A program made the translations under genes and the position numbers. Source: Planctomycetota bacterium (lineage in GTDB: Bacteria; Planctomycetota; UBA1135). Taken from it: a DNA stretch of 20,765 nucleotides. Shown here piece after piece: positions 8,072 through 16,114 of this stretch. The stretch's first letter is position 1; each line of letters opens with the position of its first letter. Below the pieces are notes generated by a model, which had not been told where the DNA came from, made no database searches, and saw nothing but the letters and a program-made list of their open reading frames with translations. Where the stretch lies: contig DNPI01000147.1 of NCBI GenBank assembly GCA_003501525.1, positions 1 to 20,765 of the forward strand, given 5' to 3'.

Positions 8072-9811
8072 ATGGCATTTGTCCCCGTCGAACCTATCGG
8101 ATCCGAAAGTGAAGATTTTCTTGACGACGGCAAAAGAGAACGCAACGCGGCCTTTATCCAAGAAAAGGTCACCGAGCTTGAATCCCGACGAGAAGAGGTG
8201 AAGAGCGGATGGGGCGCCGATTACATTAAACGAGTTCACGAAAAAGGAAAATGGACCGCCTGGGAACGCCTTGATGCTCTACGCGACACCGATGCACCTA
8301 TCCATACGCTTGGAACTTTTGCGAATTGGGGGGTAGAGTTCGGTCAAGAAGAGCGCAGCTTGAAATCTCCAGGCGCCGGTGTTGTCTGCGCTATAACCCG
8401 CGTCCAAGAGCGGTGGGTAGTGGTAATAGCCAACGACAACACAGTGGCAAGTGGTTCTTGGTGGCCTGGCACTCCTGAGAAAATTGAGCGAGCACAGCAA
8501 ATAGGGATTTCACTAAAAATTCCTGTTATTTACTTAGTGGACTGCAGCGGTCTATTCCTTCCTGAACAAGCACGCTCATTTCCAGGCAAAACCGGGGCAG
8601 GCCATATTTTCAAAAAGAACTCCGAGCTTTCGGACGCTGGGGTCCCACAGATTGCTGGGGTGTTCGGAGATTGCATTGCGGGGGGTGGCTACATGCCCAT
8701 CATCTCTGACCGGGTCTACATGACTGAGCAAGCCTACATGGTGATAGCCGGCGCTGCTCTCATACAAGGAGCCAAATCTCAGGAGTTGACCAGCCTCGAC
8801 ATCGGCGGCCCTGATGTACATGTCGACACATCAGGATGTGCCGACGCAAGAGTCCCAGATGACAAAGCATGCATAGAGGCCATCCGCGAAGAAATTTCGA
8901 AAACTGCATCGAGCGGAGCTCCTTTTCGCAGAGGCAGCGAAGACAGTGCAGAGCCATCATTCCCGCCGACAGAGTTGGATTTTCTTTTCCCCCCAGACCA
9001 CCGTATGGCCTATGACACCCGCCAGGTGCTCGCGAGACTCGTAGACCGCTCTCTTTTTTGGGAGGTCCTACCCAATCGAGGAAAAGAAATTGTGTGCGGG
9101 GTTGGCAGAGTCGGTGGCCTCTGGACCGGCTTCGTTGGCAATGTACAGGGCACCGTGCCTCACCCCAAAAAAACCGGCGCACTACGCCCCGGCGGGATTC
9201 TCTACAAGGAGGGGATAGCGAAGATGTCGGCATTTGCAAGATCCTGCAACGACGATGGGATTCCCTTAATTTGGCTTCAAGATATCGGTGGCTTTGATAT
9301 TGGGACAGAAGCAGAAGCGGAGGGACTCCTTGGATACGGATCGAGCCTTATCTACGCCAATTCAACACAATCTTCACCAATGTTTACTGTGCTGTTAAGG
9401 AAAGCATCAGGAGCAGGTTATTACGCGATGGCAGGCCTCCCTTATGACCCAATTGTTCAATTAGCGACACCTTTTTCTCGCCTCGCTGTAATGGAAGGCA
9501 GAACCCTCGCGACCGCCGCATGGTCAACTCGTCTCAACGACGAATTTGAACCGGTTTCGGAAGATCCCGAAGAAATTAAGCGAATCAAAGAAGGCATGAA
9601 AGAGGTGGAAGAACGCATCGAGACAGATATGGATCCTTACGCGGGAGCCTCGCAACAGGATATTGATGAAATAATTTCTCCCAGTGAGTTACGCGGATGG
9701 CTTCAATGCCTTGTTGAGGCCGCTTGGCAAGGGCAAGGGGGGCGACGGATGAAGAATCCTCGCATTTGGTCACTTCACGACCTATCTATCCTCGGCACTC
9801 CCCAGTCATGA
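8072..9811 (+). CDS. Biotin-dependent acyl-CoA carboxyltransferase, GcdA-like
   Basis: The 579-aa protein has the two-lobed crotonase-like fold of the carboxyltransferase subunit of acyl-CoA carboxylases and decarboxylases. The layout and length are closest to the alpha subunit of glutaconyl-CoA decarboxylase (about 587 aa). The first lobe has DNTVASGSWWPGTPEKIERA, YLVDCSGLFLPEQ, FPGKTGAGHIFKKNSELS and the oxyanion-hole loop GDCIAGGGYMPII near residue 200. The second lobe has GNVQGTVPHPKKTGALRPGG, IWLQDIGGFDIG and RKASGAGYYAMAG near residue 445. Such enzymes move CO2 between biotin and an acyl-CoA. No biotin carboxylase, biotin carrier or sodium-pump subunit is encoded in the window, so the partner must lie elsewhere. 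The substrate and the direction (carboxylation or decarboxylation) are open. Two bases of the stop codon fall in a hairpin loop shared with the next gene. Confidence 0.9.
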   Translation: MAFVPVEPIGSESEDFLDDGKRERNAAFIQEKVTELESRREEVKSGWGADYIKRVHEKGKWTAWERLDALRDTDAPIHTLGTFANWGVEFGQEERSLKSPGAGVVCAITRVQERWVVVIANDNTVASGSWWPGTPEKIERAQQIGISLKIPVIYLVDCSGLFLPEQARSFPGKTGAGHIFKKNSELSDAGVPQIAGVFGDCIAGGGYMPIISDRVYMTEQAYMVIAGAALIQGAKSQELTSLDIGGPDVHVDTSGCADARVPDDKACIEAIREEISKTASSGAPFRRGSEDSAEPSFPPTELDFLFPPDHRMAYDTRQVLARLVDRSLFWEVLPNRGKEIVCGVGRVGGLWTGFVGNVQGTVPHPKKTGALRPGGILYKEGIAKMSAFARSCNDDGIPLIWLQDIGGFDIGTEAEAEGLLGYGSSLIYANSTQSSPMFTVLLRKASGAGYYAMAGLPYDPIVQLATPFSRLAVMEGRTLATAAWSTRLNDEFEPVSEDPEEIKRIKEGMKEVEERIETDMDPYAGASQQDIDEIISPSELRGWLQCLVEAAWQGQGGRRMKNPRIWSLHDLSILGTPQS

Positions 9812-9820
9812 TTGGGGGAG
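9798..9820 (+). terminator. Hairpin across the carboxyltransferase stop codon
   Basis: CTCCCCA (9798-9804) pairs with TGGGGGAG (9813-9820), giving seven pairs with one bulged G and an 8-base loop. The TGA stop (9809-9811) lies in the loop. There is no following T-run, so it may be a stabilising 3' end or a weak terminator. The longest reading of the next gene would start (TTG 9812) inside this structure, which argues for a downstream start. Confidence 0.35.
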
Positions 9821-9871
9821 ATTCTGGACACCTCTTCATCCAAGTCAGCCAACGATAAACCAGTTATTCTG

Positions 9872-12238
9872 ATGACTATGGTGCCTCTTCCTGCCCAGGA
9901 AATCCTCAACACCAGCGACACTCTACAAATCTTCCTGTGGGGCGCAGTGGCGCTGGTGGCAGGAGTATTTCTCGGCTTTCGATTGACAAATGCACGGAAT
10001 CGAAATGCAGTACAGCGGCTAGAAGACTCTCTCTCAAACAGCCGCAAGAAGATTGCCACGGGAGAGTACCGCTCCGAAGTTCAGGACCTTGTCACCCGGC
10101 TCTCTTCGAGATTTGTGCATATGTCCATTGACGAAGTCGGCAAAGGGATTGAACAAGCACTCGCTGAAGTCGGAGCTTTCACGGGAGTCGACCGAGCCTA
10201 TGTTTATCTCTATTCGGAGGACGGACTATCACTGAACTGTAGTCATTCGTGGGTAGACGCAGGTCTCCCCGAAGACCCTCCCCTAGGTGACTTAATGGTG
10301 AATGCCGTCCCTTGGTGGCATGAGCGCATCCAAGAGGGAGTCCCTGTGCACGTTCCGATGATTGGAAAAATGCCTCCAGAGGCATCAGGCGAACGTCAAG
10401 TCTTCGAAGAGCGTTCGGTGCAATCGCTCATCCTGGTACCAATGATTATGCGCGAAGTGTGCATCGGCTGCGTTGGTTTTGATTCAGTGCGCAAAGTTAA
10501 ATATTGGCCCGACGAACTGGTCCCAGTTTTGAGGAGCTTCGGAGAAATGTTTTGCAACGCCCTCGATGACCAAAAAGATCAAAAGGCCCTTAAACAAAGT
10601 CAAAGTCGCCTTCAAAAGGTCGTCTCTAGCTCTTCTGTCGCCCTCTTTACACTTGGTCCTAACGGAGAATTCCTAGTGGGAGAAGAGCAAAACCTCACGC
10701 CACTGAAATTAGAGAATGCAGACCCAGAAGGAAAAACTGCACTTGAATTTTTTGCTGATTCCAACAAGATGGTCCAAGCGCTTAAGAGCGCCTTAGAAGG
10801 AGAGGAAATCGAGGCTGAAATACATCTCGGACAAAGAGTTTTCCAGGTTCACTTCCACCCAGAGTTCGGCGTCGGGAATCGTCTGGACAAAGTCGTAGGG
10901 ATTGCGAATGACATTACCGAGCGCTGGCTCGCTAAACTGCAGCTGCGCATCGAAAAACGCTTTGATCGCTTGACCGGGCTGCCCAATCAAGATCACTTCC
11001 TAGACAAAATCGAACAGCGAATACCAGCGATTCGAGATTCCAAAGAAACAACCGGCGTTCTTGTCCATCTAAACCTAGACCGTTTTCGAGGTCTAAACGA
11101 AAGCCTAGGCAATCGCAGCGGCGACATCCTTCTTAAGAGTGTCGCGAGAATGATGCAGGACTCTTTTGGATCAAATACAGCTGCAAGCCGTACTGGTGGA
11201 GACGGATTTGCGGTATTCGTAGAACGAGTTAGAGACCCCGACCAAGTCGCCGAACTCTGTAGCGCCCTGCAAGAATCATTGAACCTAGGAATAGATATTC
11301 CTGAACATGGACAGGTACCGGTTTCGGCAAGTATTGGAATTGCTCCATGGTCCCCTGCCTATCGCCACGGAGCGGAGTGGCTACGAGACGCTACTACTGC
11401 AATGAAAGATGCCAAAGGCGCTGGGGGCTCGCGCCAGTCATTATTCGCTTCGACCATGCACCGGAGAGCCGTCGCTGCATGGAAAATGGAAGGTGATTTA
11501 AGGCGTGCTGTTGAGGAAGACGAATTAATCCCCCATTACCAAGCCATCGTTGACTTAAAGACGGGCACTCCGGTTGGATTTGAAGCATTATTGCGCTGGA
11601 CTCATCCTGAGCTCGGCCCCGTATCACCAGGAGAATTCATACCTGTAGCTGAAACCACCGGCTTGATTATTCCCATCGGAGCTTCCGTCCTGCGCAAGGC
11701 GTGCACAGATTTGGCTAGCTGGCTGAAGGTTGATAGCGGACACCCTTGGGTAAGTGTCAATGCCGCCGCTGCCCAGCTCGGTGAAGAAGGATTTCCCTCC
11801 ACAGTTCGAGAAATCTTGGCCGAGACCGGTTTAGCGCCTGAAAGCTTGAAATTAGAAATAACGGAGACAGCCCTTATTCAACAAGCCGAAAAAGCTGGGC
11901 AAACTCTCCAGGAAGTTCGAGAAGAAGGTGTGAAACTTAGTCTCGATGACTTTGGAACCGGTTATTCCTCCCTCTCCTATCTCCACAAATTTCCTGTCGA
12001 TACCATAAAAATTGACAGAAGCTTTGTACAAGCAATGAATGGCTCGCCCGAAGGCCGAGAGATCCCGCGCTCTATCATTCTGCTAGCAAACTCGCTCGAT
12101 ATGGACGTCGTTGCAGAAGGGGTTGAAACCAATGAACAAGCAGAAGCCCTTCGGGAGATGGGATGTCGACAGGGGCAAGGGTTTCTTTGGTCGAAACCTA
12201 TCCCAGCAGCTGAAGTTCCCGCTTTACTTGGAACTTAA
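9872..12238 (+). CDS. Membrane-anchored GAF-PAS-GGDEF-EAL protein, probable c-di-GMP phosphodiesterase
   Basis: The frame is open from TTG 9812 (808 aa), but I prefer ATG 9872 (788 aa), which puts the membrane helix (IFLWGAVALVAGVFLGF) near the N-terminus. Residue numbers here follow the 808-aa reading. After a short coiled linker come a GAF domain (about 85-235), a PAS-like domain (about 245-370, ending GIANDITERW), GGDEF (about 380-545) and EAL (about 560-805). The GGDEF motif reads GGDGF (462-466), and the first metal Asp of the DxD loop is Asn421 (NLDRFRGLNE); no RxxD inhibitory site is seen. The EAL domain keeps FEALLRW (Glu591), VSVN, LEITET, DDFGTGYSSL, IKIDRSF, AEGVET and QGQGF. It should therefore hydrolyse c-di-GMP to pGpG, with the GGDEF part as a regulatory or GTP-binding module. 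Confidence 0.92.
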   Translation: MTMVPLPAQEILNTSDTLQIFLWGAVALVAGVFLGFRLTNARNRNAVQRLEDSLSNSRKKIATGEYRSEVQDLVTRLSSRFVHMSIDEVGKGIEQALAEVGAFTGVDRAYVYLYSEDGLSLNCSHSWVDAGLPEDPPLGDLMVNAVPWWHERIQEGVPVHVPMIGKMPPEASGERQVFEERSVQSLILVPMIMREVCIGCVGFDSVRKVKYWPDELVPVLRSFGEMFCNALDDQKDQKALKQSQSRLQKVVSSSSVALFTLGPNGEFLVGEEQNLTPLKLENADPEGKTALEFFADSNKMVQALKSALEGEEIEAEIHLGQRVFQVHFHPEFGVGNRLDKVVGIANDITERWLAKLQLRIEKRFDRLTGLPNQDHFLDKIEQRIPAIRDSKETTGVLVHLNLDRFRGLNESLGNRSGDILLKSVARMMQDSFGSNTAASRTGGDGFAVFVERVRDPDQVAELCSALQESLNLGIDIPEHGQVPVSASIGIAPWSPAYRHGAEWLRDATTAMKDAKGAGGSRQSLFASTMHRRAVAAWKMEGDLRRAVEEDELIPHYQAIVDLKTGTPVGFEALLRWTHPELGPVSPGEFIPVAETTGLIIPIGASVLRKACTDLASWLKVDSGHPWVSVNAAAAQLGEEGFPSTVREILAETGLAPESLKLEITETALIQQAEKAGQTLQEVREEGVKLSLDDFGTGYSSLSYLHKFPVDTIKIDRSFVQAMNGSPEGREIPRSIILLANSLDMDVVAEGVETNEQAEALREMGCRQGQGFLWSKPIPAAEVPALLGT

Positions 12239-12747
12239 GGCTGAGAAACAACATCCTCAAAATACCCAGACCAAAAAAGGCGAAGCATGGCATCAGCTTC
12301 TTTCGCGGCAAGCGAATACTGCACCCAAACTTCGTGCTCAGGATCAAAAGAGAGACCCGTGGCTAGATGTAGAGGAATACCAATACTTTTGACTGTTCCT
12401 TCAAGGGCGCGAAACCTTTTTCCATCCATTCCATCTTCAATCCAGACCCTGTCTCTTGGGTCAAGAGTTACCGGAAAGTCTTCATGTGGCATAGGGCGCA
12501 AATCGGTTAATACAAAACGCCTACCTGGTGGGACCTTAACAAGAAGGCTAGGAATATTATTGTCAATCACAGAAGCGTCCCAAACAGGATCTACCTGAGG
12601 AGGCAGCACAACAACTTCAACTTTTTCGGCGGACACTGGGTCTTGGGCATCAGCCCCAGCTGGCAACAAACCCTGAGCATTGGCTACAAAAACAGAAAAC
12701 CCACATCCGACAACAACAAGAGCACAAAGAAGACGGTAGTTATTCAT
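12235..12747 (-). CDS. Small exported protein of unknown function
   Basis: This is a 170-aa product with a clear signal peptide: NNYR, a hydrophobic core LLCALVVVGCGFSVFV, and a likely cleavage site after ANA. I do not recognise the family. The mature part is beta-prone, with VKVPPGRRFVLTDLRPMP near residue 70, then LDPRDRVWIEDGMDGKRFRA, and an acidic C-terminus; there is no cysteine after the signal. It reads like a small secreted sandwich domain rather than an enzyme. The stop codon overlaps the stop of the GGDEF-EAL gene on the other strand (12235-12238). The start faces the AlkP-like gene across only 47-56 bp, which must carry both promoters. No Shine-Dalgarno sequence precedes the ATG. 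Confidence 0.72.
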   Translation of the reverse strand: MNNYRLLCALVVVGCGFSVFVANAQGLLPAGADAQDPVSAEKVEVVVLPPQVDPVWDASVIDNNIPSLLVKVPPGRRFVLTDLRPMPHEDFPVTLDPRDRVWIEDGMDGKRFRALEGTVKSIGIPLHLATGLSFDPEHEVWVQYSLAAKEADAMLRLFWSGYFEDVVSQP

Positions 12748-12794
12748 CGCTAGACGACCAGTGTATTCGCCCCAATAAAAGCCGCACCGGTATT

Positions 12795-14171
12795 GTGAGC
12801 TCCATGGACAAAGTTCTCGTCCTGAATTGTGTAGGCCTAACTCCCGACCTTATTAAGTCCGGCAGTATGCCTGTGATGCAAGCACTTGCCGAATCCCAAG
12901 AGTTTCATCCACTTACCCCTCCACTCCCTGCTGTCACCTGCACAGCTCAGGCAAGCATGCTGACCGGCCAACCTCCAGCTCAACACGGAGCAATTGCTAA
13001 CGGCTGGTATTTTCGCAACCTTTCAGAAATTCTTTTTTGGAAACAATCTGTCAATCTCCTCGAGGGTCCAACGGTTTTCGAAAAATGGAGAGCGTCGCGA
13101 CCAGCTTCCTCCAGCGCCCAAATGTTCTGGTGGTGGAATCTGCCTAGCAAGGCAGATATTTCCGTAACTCCTCGCCCCACCTATTGGGCCAACGGGCGTA
13201 AAAGCCCCGACATTCACGCGAACCCCCCTGCCCTTCGAAAACGACTTAACGAGAGATTAGGAACCTTTCCTCTTTTTAATTTTTGGGGTCCTGGCGCCGA
13301 CATCCGAAGCACCCAATGGATTGCGAATGCGATTATCGATGTCCTAAAAGAGGACCGTCCTGGCCTTTGCCTCGGATATCTTCCTCACCTCGATTACGAC
13401 ATCCAACGTTTCGGCCCCAAGGGTCCCGAAGCGCTACAAGCAGCAGCGCAACTTGACCAAGCATGCAGTCGCCTTCTCGATGTCGCCAAAGAGAACAGTT
13501 ACGAAATCCTCGTAGTCAGTGAATATGGAATCAATCAGGTGCACAAAGCAATCCACCTTAATCGCCTACTACGCAAAGAAGGGTGGCTCAAAATTCATCC
13601 TGCCAAAAATGGTGCTTTACTAGATCCAGGAAATTCTCGCGCTTTCGCCGTCTGCGATCATCAATGCGCCCATGTCTATATCGCCAACTCAGCAGATATT
13701 GGAAAAATACACAATCTTCTAAGTGGCCTTGAAGGTGTAGGGAACATTCTCGACTCGACCGGCATGGCATCAGCTGGACTTAATCATGCAAGATCTGGCG
13801 AGCTATTCCTTTTGGCGGAACACGACTATTGGTTTGCATATCCCTACTGGGAAGGAGGAGACCAAGAGCCAGATTTCGCCAGGACAGTCGACATTCATCG
13901 CAAACCGGGGTATGACCCATGCGAATTATTTCTATCCCCCGCTTGGCCATCCGCCAAATTAAGTGCTTTAGCAAAAGTTGCATACTCGAAAATGGGCGTC
14001 AGAGTAAACATGGATATTGTCCCGCTTGACACCGATCTCGTGAAAGGTTCGCACGGGATTCCTCCGAGAACAGAAAGCGAAGGCCCCGTGTGGATTGGTC
14101 CCCCGCAGCTTCTCCCGCAACTTCATCAAGGCAAAGTCCGAGCCGAAGACGCTCTATCTAAGCTGATATGA
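12795..14171 (+). CDS. Alkaline-phosphatase-superfamily protein (nucleotide pyrophosphatase/phosphodiesterase-like) with altered metal ligands
   Basis: The 458-aa reading starts at GTG 12795; ATG 12804 (455 aa) is equally possible. The fold signature is the nucleophile block PLPAVTCTAQASMLTGQPPA (Thr48 as nucleophile) followed by QHGAIANGWY. The family metal ligands are mostly changed. The first Asp of the IDG motif is Val13 (NCVGL). The D-x-x-x-H motif reads LDYDIQ (Asp200, Gln204 for His). SDHG reads SEYG (Glu243, Tyr244). Only the last His (GSHG, His420) and Asp200 remain. From memory, a subfamily with the same SEYGI and LPHLDYD motifs occurs in other bacteria, so this is a conserved form and not decay. 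Function is unknown: a phosphodiesterase with altered metal use or a non-hydrolytic role. It overlaps the next gene by 4 bases (ATGA), so the two are translationally coupled. Confidence 0.82.
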   Translation: MSSMDKVLVLNCVGLTPDLIKSGSMPVMQALAESQEFHPLTPPLPAVTCTAQASMLTGQPPAQHGAIANGWYFRNLSEILFWKQSVNLLEGPTVFEKWRASRPASSSAQMFWWWNLPSKADISVTPRPTYWANGRKSPDIHANPPALRKRLNERLGTFPLFNFWGPGADIRSTQWIANAIIDVLKEDRPGLCLGYLPHLDYDIQRFGPKGPEALQAAAQLDQACSRLLDVAKENSYEILVVSEYGINQVHKAIHLNRLLRKEGWLKIHPAKNGALLDPGNSRAFAVCDHQCAHVYIANSADIGKIHNLLSGLEGVGNILDSTGMASAGLNHARSGELFLLAEHDYWFAYPYWEGGDQEPDFARTVDIHRKPGYDPCELFLSPAWPSAKLSALAKVAYSKMGVRVNMDIVPLDTDLVKGSHGIPPRTESEGPVWIGPPQLLPQLHQGKVRAEDALSKLI

Positions 14172-15136
14172 AAAAACGGGCACTCGGGTCAAGTGGCATT
14201 GAACTACCGGAATTGACACTCGGAACATGGCTGACATTTTCGACTTCCAATCAAGAGCTCGCGAATGGACTGGTTGAAGCTGTTTTTGACGCAGGCATTA
14301 ACGCCTTCGACACGGCCGACGTCTATGGGATGGGAGATGGAGAACGTGCACTAGCAATTGCTCTCAGCGGATATCCAAGAGACAGTTATTTCCTTGCGAG
14401 TAAAGTTTTCTTCCCCATGAGCGACGCACCAGAGGACCGAGGACTTTCCAAGAAGCATATTTTCAAATCAATCGATAACAGCTTGTCCCGCTTGAACACC
14501 GACTACCTCGATCTTTATCAATGTCATCGGTTCGACTCAGACATCCCTTTGGAGGAAACTATTGAGGCTATGGGAGTTCTCATTAGTAGCGGGAAAATCC
14601 GTGCTTGGGGGACCAGTGTTTGGGCTCCTCAACAGCTTCAGCAAGCACAAAAAGTTGCCCAGGCTTTAGGGGTCCCTGGGCCTGTAAGTGAACAGCCTCG
14701 CTACAACATTTTGTGCCCCGAACCAGAAAGAGAGGTCTTTCCCGTTTGCGAGGCATTAGGCCTTGGTGTCCTCACTTGGTCCCCTCTCGCACAGGGCTTT
14801 TTAACAGGCAAATACTCTGAGCAAACATCTCAGCCTAAGGCAAGCCGAGCAAGTCATCCAAAGCCACAAGGTGTATTTCTTCAAAATGCTTTAGGCAATC
14901 CAGAAGCTTTTAAGAAAGTAGAAGCTTTGAAGGAAATCGCGAGGGGAATCGGAGTCAGCCTCCCTGCCCTCGCTATTGCGTGGTGCCTACGCAGAAGAGA
15001 AGTGACAACTGTCCTAATCGGGGCAAGCGGGATTGACCAACTCAAAGAAAACTTACAGGCTGTATCAGTTGATTGGAGTGAAGGGCTAGAAAGAGCAATA
15101 TCAAAGGTGACAGCTGGCCCACTGCTTGAGCTCTAA
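14168..15136 (+). CDS. Aldo/keto reductase, Kv-beta-like (AKR) family
   Basis: This is a 322-aa NAD(P)H-dependent oxidoreductase of the TIM-barrel AKR superfamily, which reduces aldehydes or ketones in the cytoplasm. The catalytic tetrad is complete: Asp48 and Tyr53 (FDTADVYGMGDGE), Lys79 (FLASKVFF) and His120 (YQCHRFD). The cofactor region GVLTWSPLAQGFLTGKY and the later IGASGIDQLKENL also fit. The N-terminus RALGSSGIELPELTLGTW is typical of the Kv-beta/YghZ-like branch. The ATG overlaps the stop of the AlkP-like gene (ATGA), so the two products are probably made together and may share a pathway. No other enzyme of that pathway is visible, and the substrate is unknown. Confidence 0.93.
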   Translation: MKKRALGSSGIELPELTLGTWLTFSTSNQELANGLVEAVFDAGINAFDTADVYGMGDGERALAIALSGYPRDSYFLASKVFFPMSDAPEDRGLSKKHIFKSIDNSLSRLNTDYLDLYQCHRFDSDIPLEETIEAMGVLISSGKIRAWGTSVWAPQQLQQAQKVAQALGVPGPVSEQPRYNILCPEPEREVFPVCEALGLGVLTWSPLAQGFLTGKYSEQTSQPKASRASHPKPQGVFLQNALGNPEAFKKVEALKEIARGIGVSLPALAIAWCLRRREVTTVLIGASGIDQLKENLQAVSVDWSEGLERAISKVTAGPLLEL

Positions 15137-15166
15137 TTCTCTCGCATCAAATGATCGGGCGACGGC

Positions 15167-15191
15167 AAAGGAAGTAGAATGCCCTTCCTTT
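15167..15191 (+). promoter_or_regulatory. 8-bp hairpin just upstream of the panB ribosome binding site
   Basis: AAAGGAAG (15167-15174) and CTTCCTTT (15184-15191) are perfect reverse complements with a 9-base loop. The structure lies 30 bases after the reductase stop and ends 3 bases before the panB Shine-Dalgarno sequence. It could be a terminator for the reductase gene (only four T at the 3' side) or a leader element for panB. Confidence 0.4.
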
Positions 15192-15194
15192 TGA

Positions 15195-15200
15195 GAGAGG
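15195..15200 (+). promoter_or_regulatory. Ribosome binding site that sets the panB TTG start
   Basis: GAGAGG lies 7 bases before TTG 15208. It is one of only two clear Shine-Dalgarno sequences in the window and supports this rare start codon. Confidence 0.6.
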
Positions 15201-15207
15201 ACATCCC

Positions 15208-16110
15208 TTGAGCAATCACAGCCACGACGAAAAGCAAATCCCGTCTAAAGTCACGGTCCCCAGTCTCCAAATAATGAAACAGGAAGGGAATCCCATCCTG
15301 TCTCTTACTGCCTACGATTATCCGACAGCAAGGCTAGTAGACGAAGCTGGATTTCATGTCATCTTAGTGGGAGATTCCATGGCAAATGTCGTTTTGGGCC
15401 ATGCGAGTACTTTGAAGATTTCCCTCGACCAAATCATTAGCGCTACTCGTTCTGTAAAGCGCGCCGTTGATAGGCCCCTAGTCGTTTCGGACATGCCCTA
15501 CGGCAGCTACCACCTCGGAAAAAAGGAAACCATCCTGAATGCTCTCCGCCTTGTTCGAGAAGGCGGAGCACAGGCAGTCAAGCTCGAAGGTGGCAGTAAA
15601 CGTGCACCCCTAGTCGAGAGCCTCGTTGACGCCGACATTCCTGTCATGGGGCATATCGGCTTACTTCCCCAAGCAGTTCATCCTCGGGGCGGATATAAAG
15701 TCCGCGGCCGTACTTCTTCAGAAGCAAAAAGTCTCTTAGAAGATGCTCTTGCTCTCGAATCTGCTGGGGCATTTGCTCTGGTTCTAGAAGGCGTACCGGC
15801 CTCAGTGGCAGATAGGATTACCTCACGAGTTCGTATCCCCACTATTGGGATTGGGGCAGGGGCCAAATGCGATGGCCAAATACTCGTCTTTCACGATGTG
15901 GTTGGGTTGAGCTTGGGGCCCACGCCAAAATTCGCACGGAAATATGCCGACCTTGCAGGAGAAATTCGTGAGTCCCTGACGCGATTTGCCCAGGACATCC
16001 GCAGTAAGGATTTCCCCGCCACCGAAGAGATGTACGAAGACGGAGAACTCCCTAAAGATTGGGACGCCAGCACAAAGAACCCTGAACGAGCTTTGGATTT
16101 GGACAGGTAA
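15208..16110 (+). CDS. panB: 3-methyl-2-oxobutanoate hydroxymethyltransferase (ketopantoate synthesis)
   Basis: PanB transfers a hydroxymethyl group from 5,10-methylene-tetrahydrofolate to 2-oxoisovalerate, giving ketopantoate, the first committed step to pantothenate and coenzyme A. The 300-aa protein has all family motifs. They are TAYDYPTARLVDEAG, ILVGDSMANVVLGH (metal ligand Asp56), VVSDMPYGSY (Asp95), AVKLEGG (Lys125, Glu127), GHIGLLPQ, LVLEGVP (catalytic Glu194), and PTIGIGAGAKCDGQILVFHD. It is somewhat longer than the E. coli form, with a polar N-terminal extension of about 12 residues. The TTG start is supported by GAGAGG at -7. panC and panD are not adjacent. Its end meets the binding-protein gene on the other strand with a 4-bp gap. 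Confidence 0.97.
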   Translation: MSNHSHDEKQIPSKVTVPSLQIMKQEGNPILSLTAYDYPTARLVDEAGFHVILVGDSMANVVLGHASTLKISLDQIISATRSVKRAVDRPLVVSDMPYGSYHLGKKETILNALRLVREGGAQAVKLEGGSKRAPLVESLVDADIPVMGHIGLLPQAVHPRGGYKVRGRTSSEAKSLLEDALALESAGAFALVLEGVPASVADRITSRVRIPTIGIGAGAKCDGQILVFHDVVGLSLGPTPKFARKYADLAGEIRESLTRFAQDIRSKDFPATEEMYEDGELPKDWDASTKNPERALDLDR

Positions 16111-16114
16111 TCCC

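Noticed and set aside
7461..8201. A 246-codon plus-strand open frame overlapping the EamA gene
   Set aside because: It is a frame-shifted shadow, with a basic Arg/Ser/Pro-rich product, no domain, and overlap with two well-supported genes.
8760..9239. A 159-codon minus-strand open frame inside the carboxyltransferase gene
   Set aside because: There is no recognisable domain or signal; it lies wholly opposite a strongly supported enzyme gene.
9812..9871. Extended N-terminus of the GGDEF-EAL protein from TTG 9812
   Set aside because: It would begin inside a hairpin directly after the previous stop and adds a polar segment before the membrane helix, so ATG 9872 is preferred.
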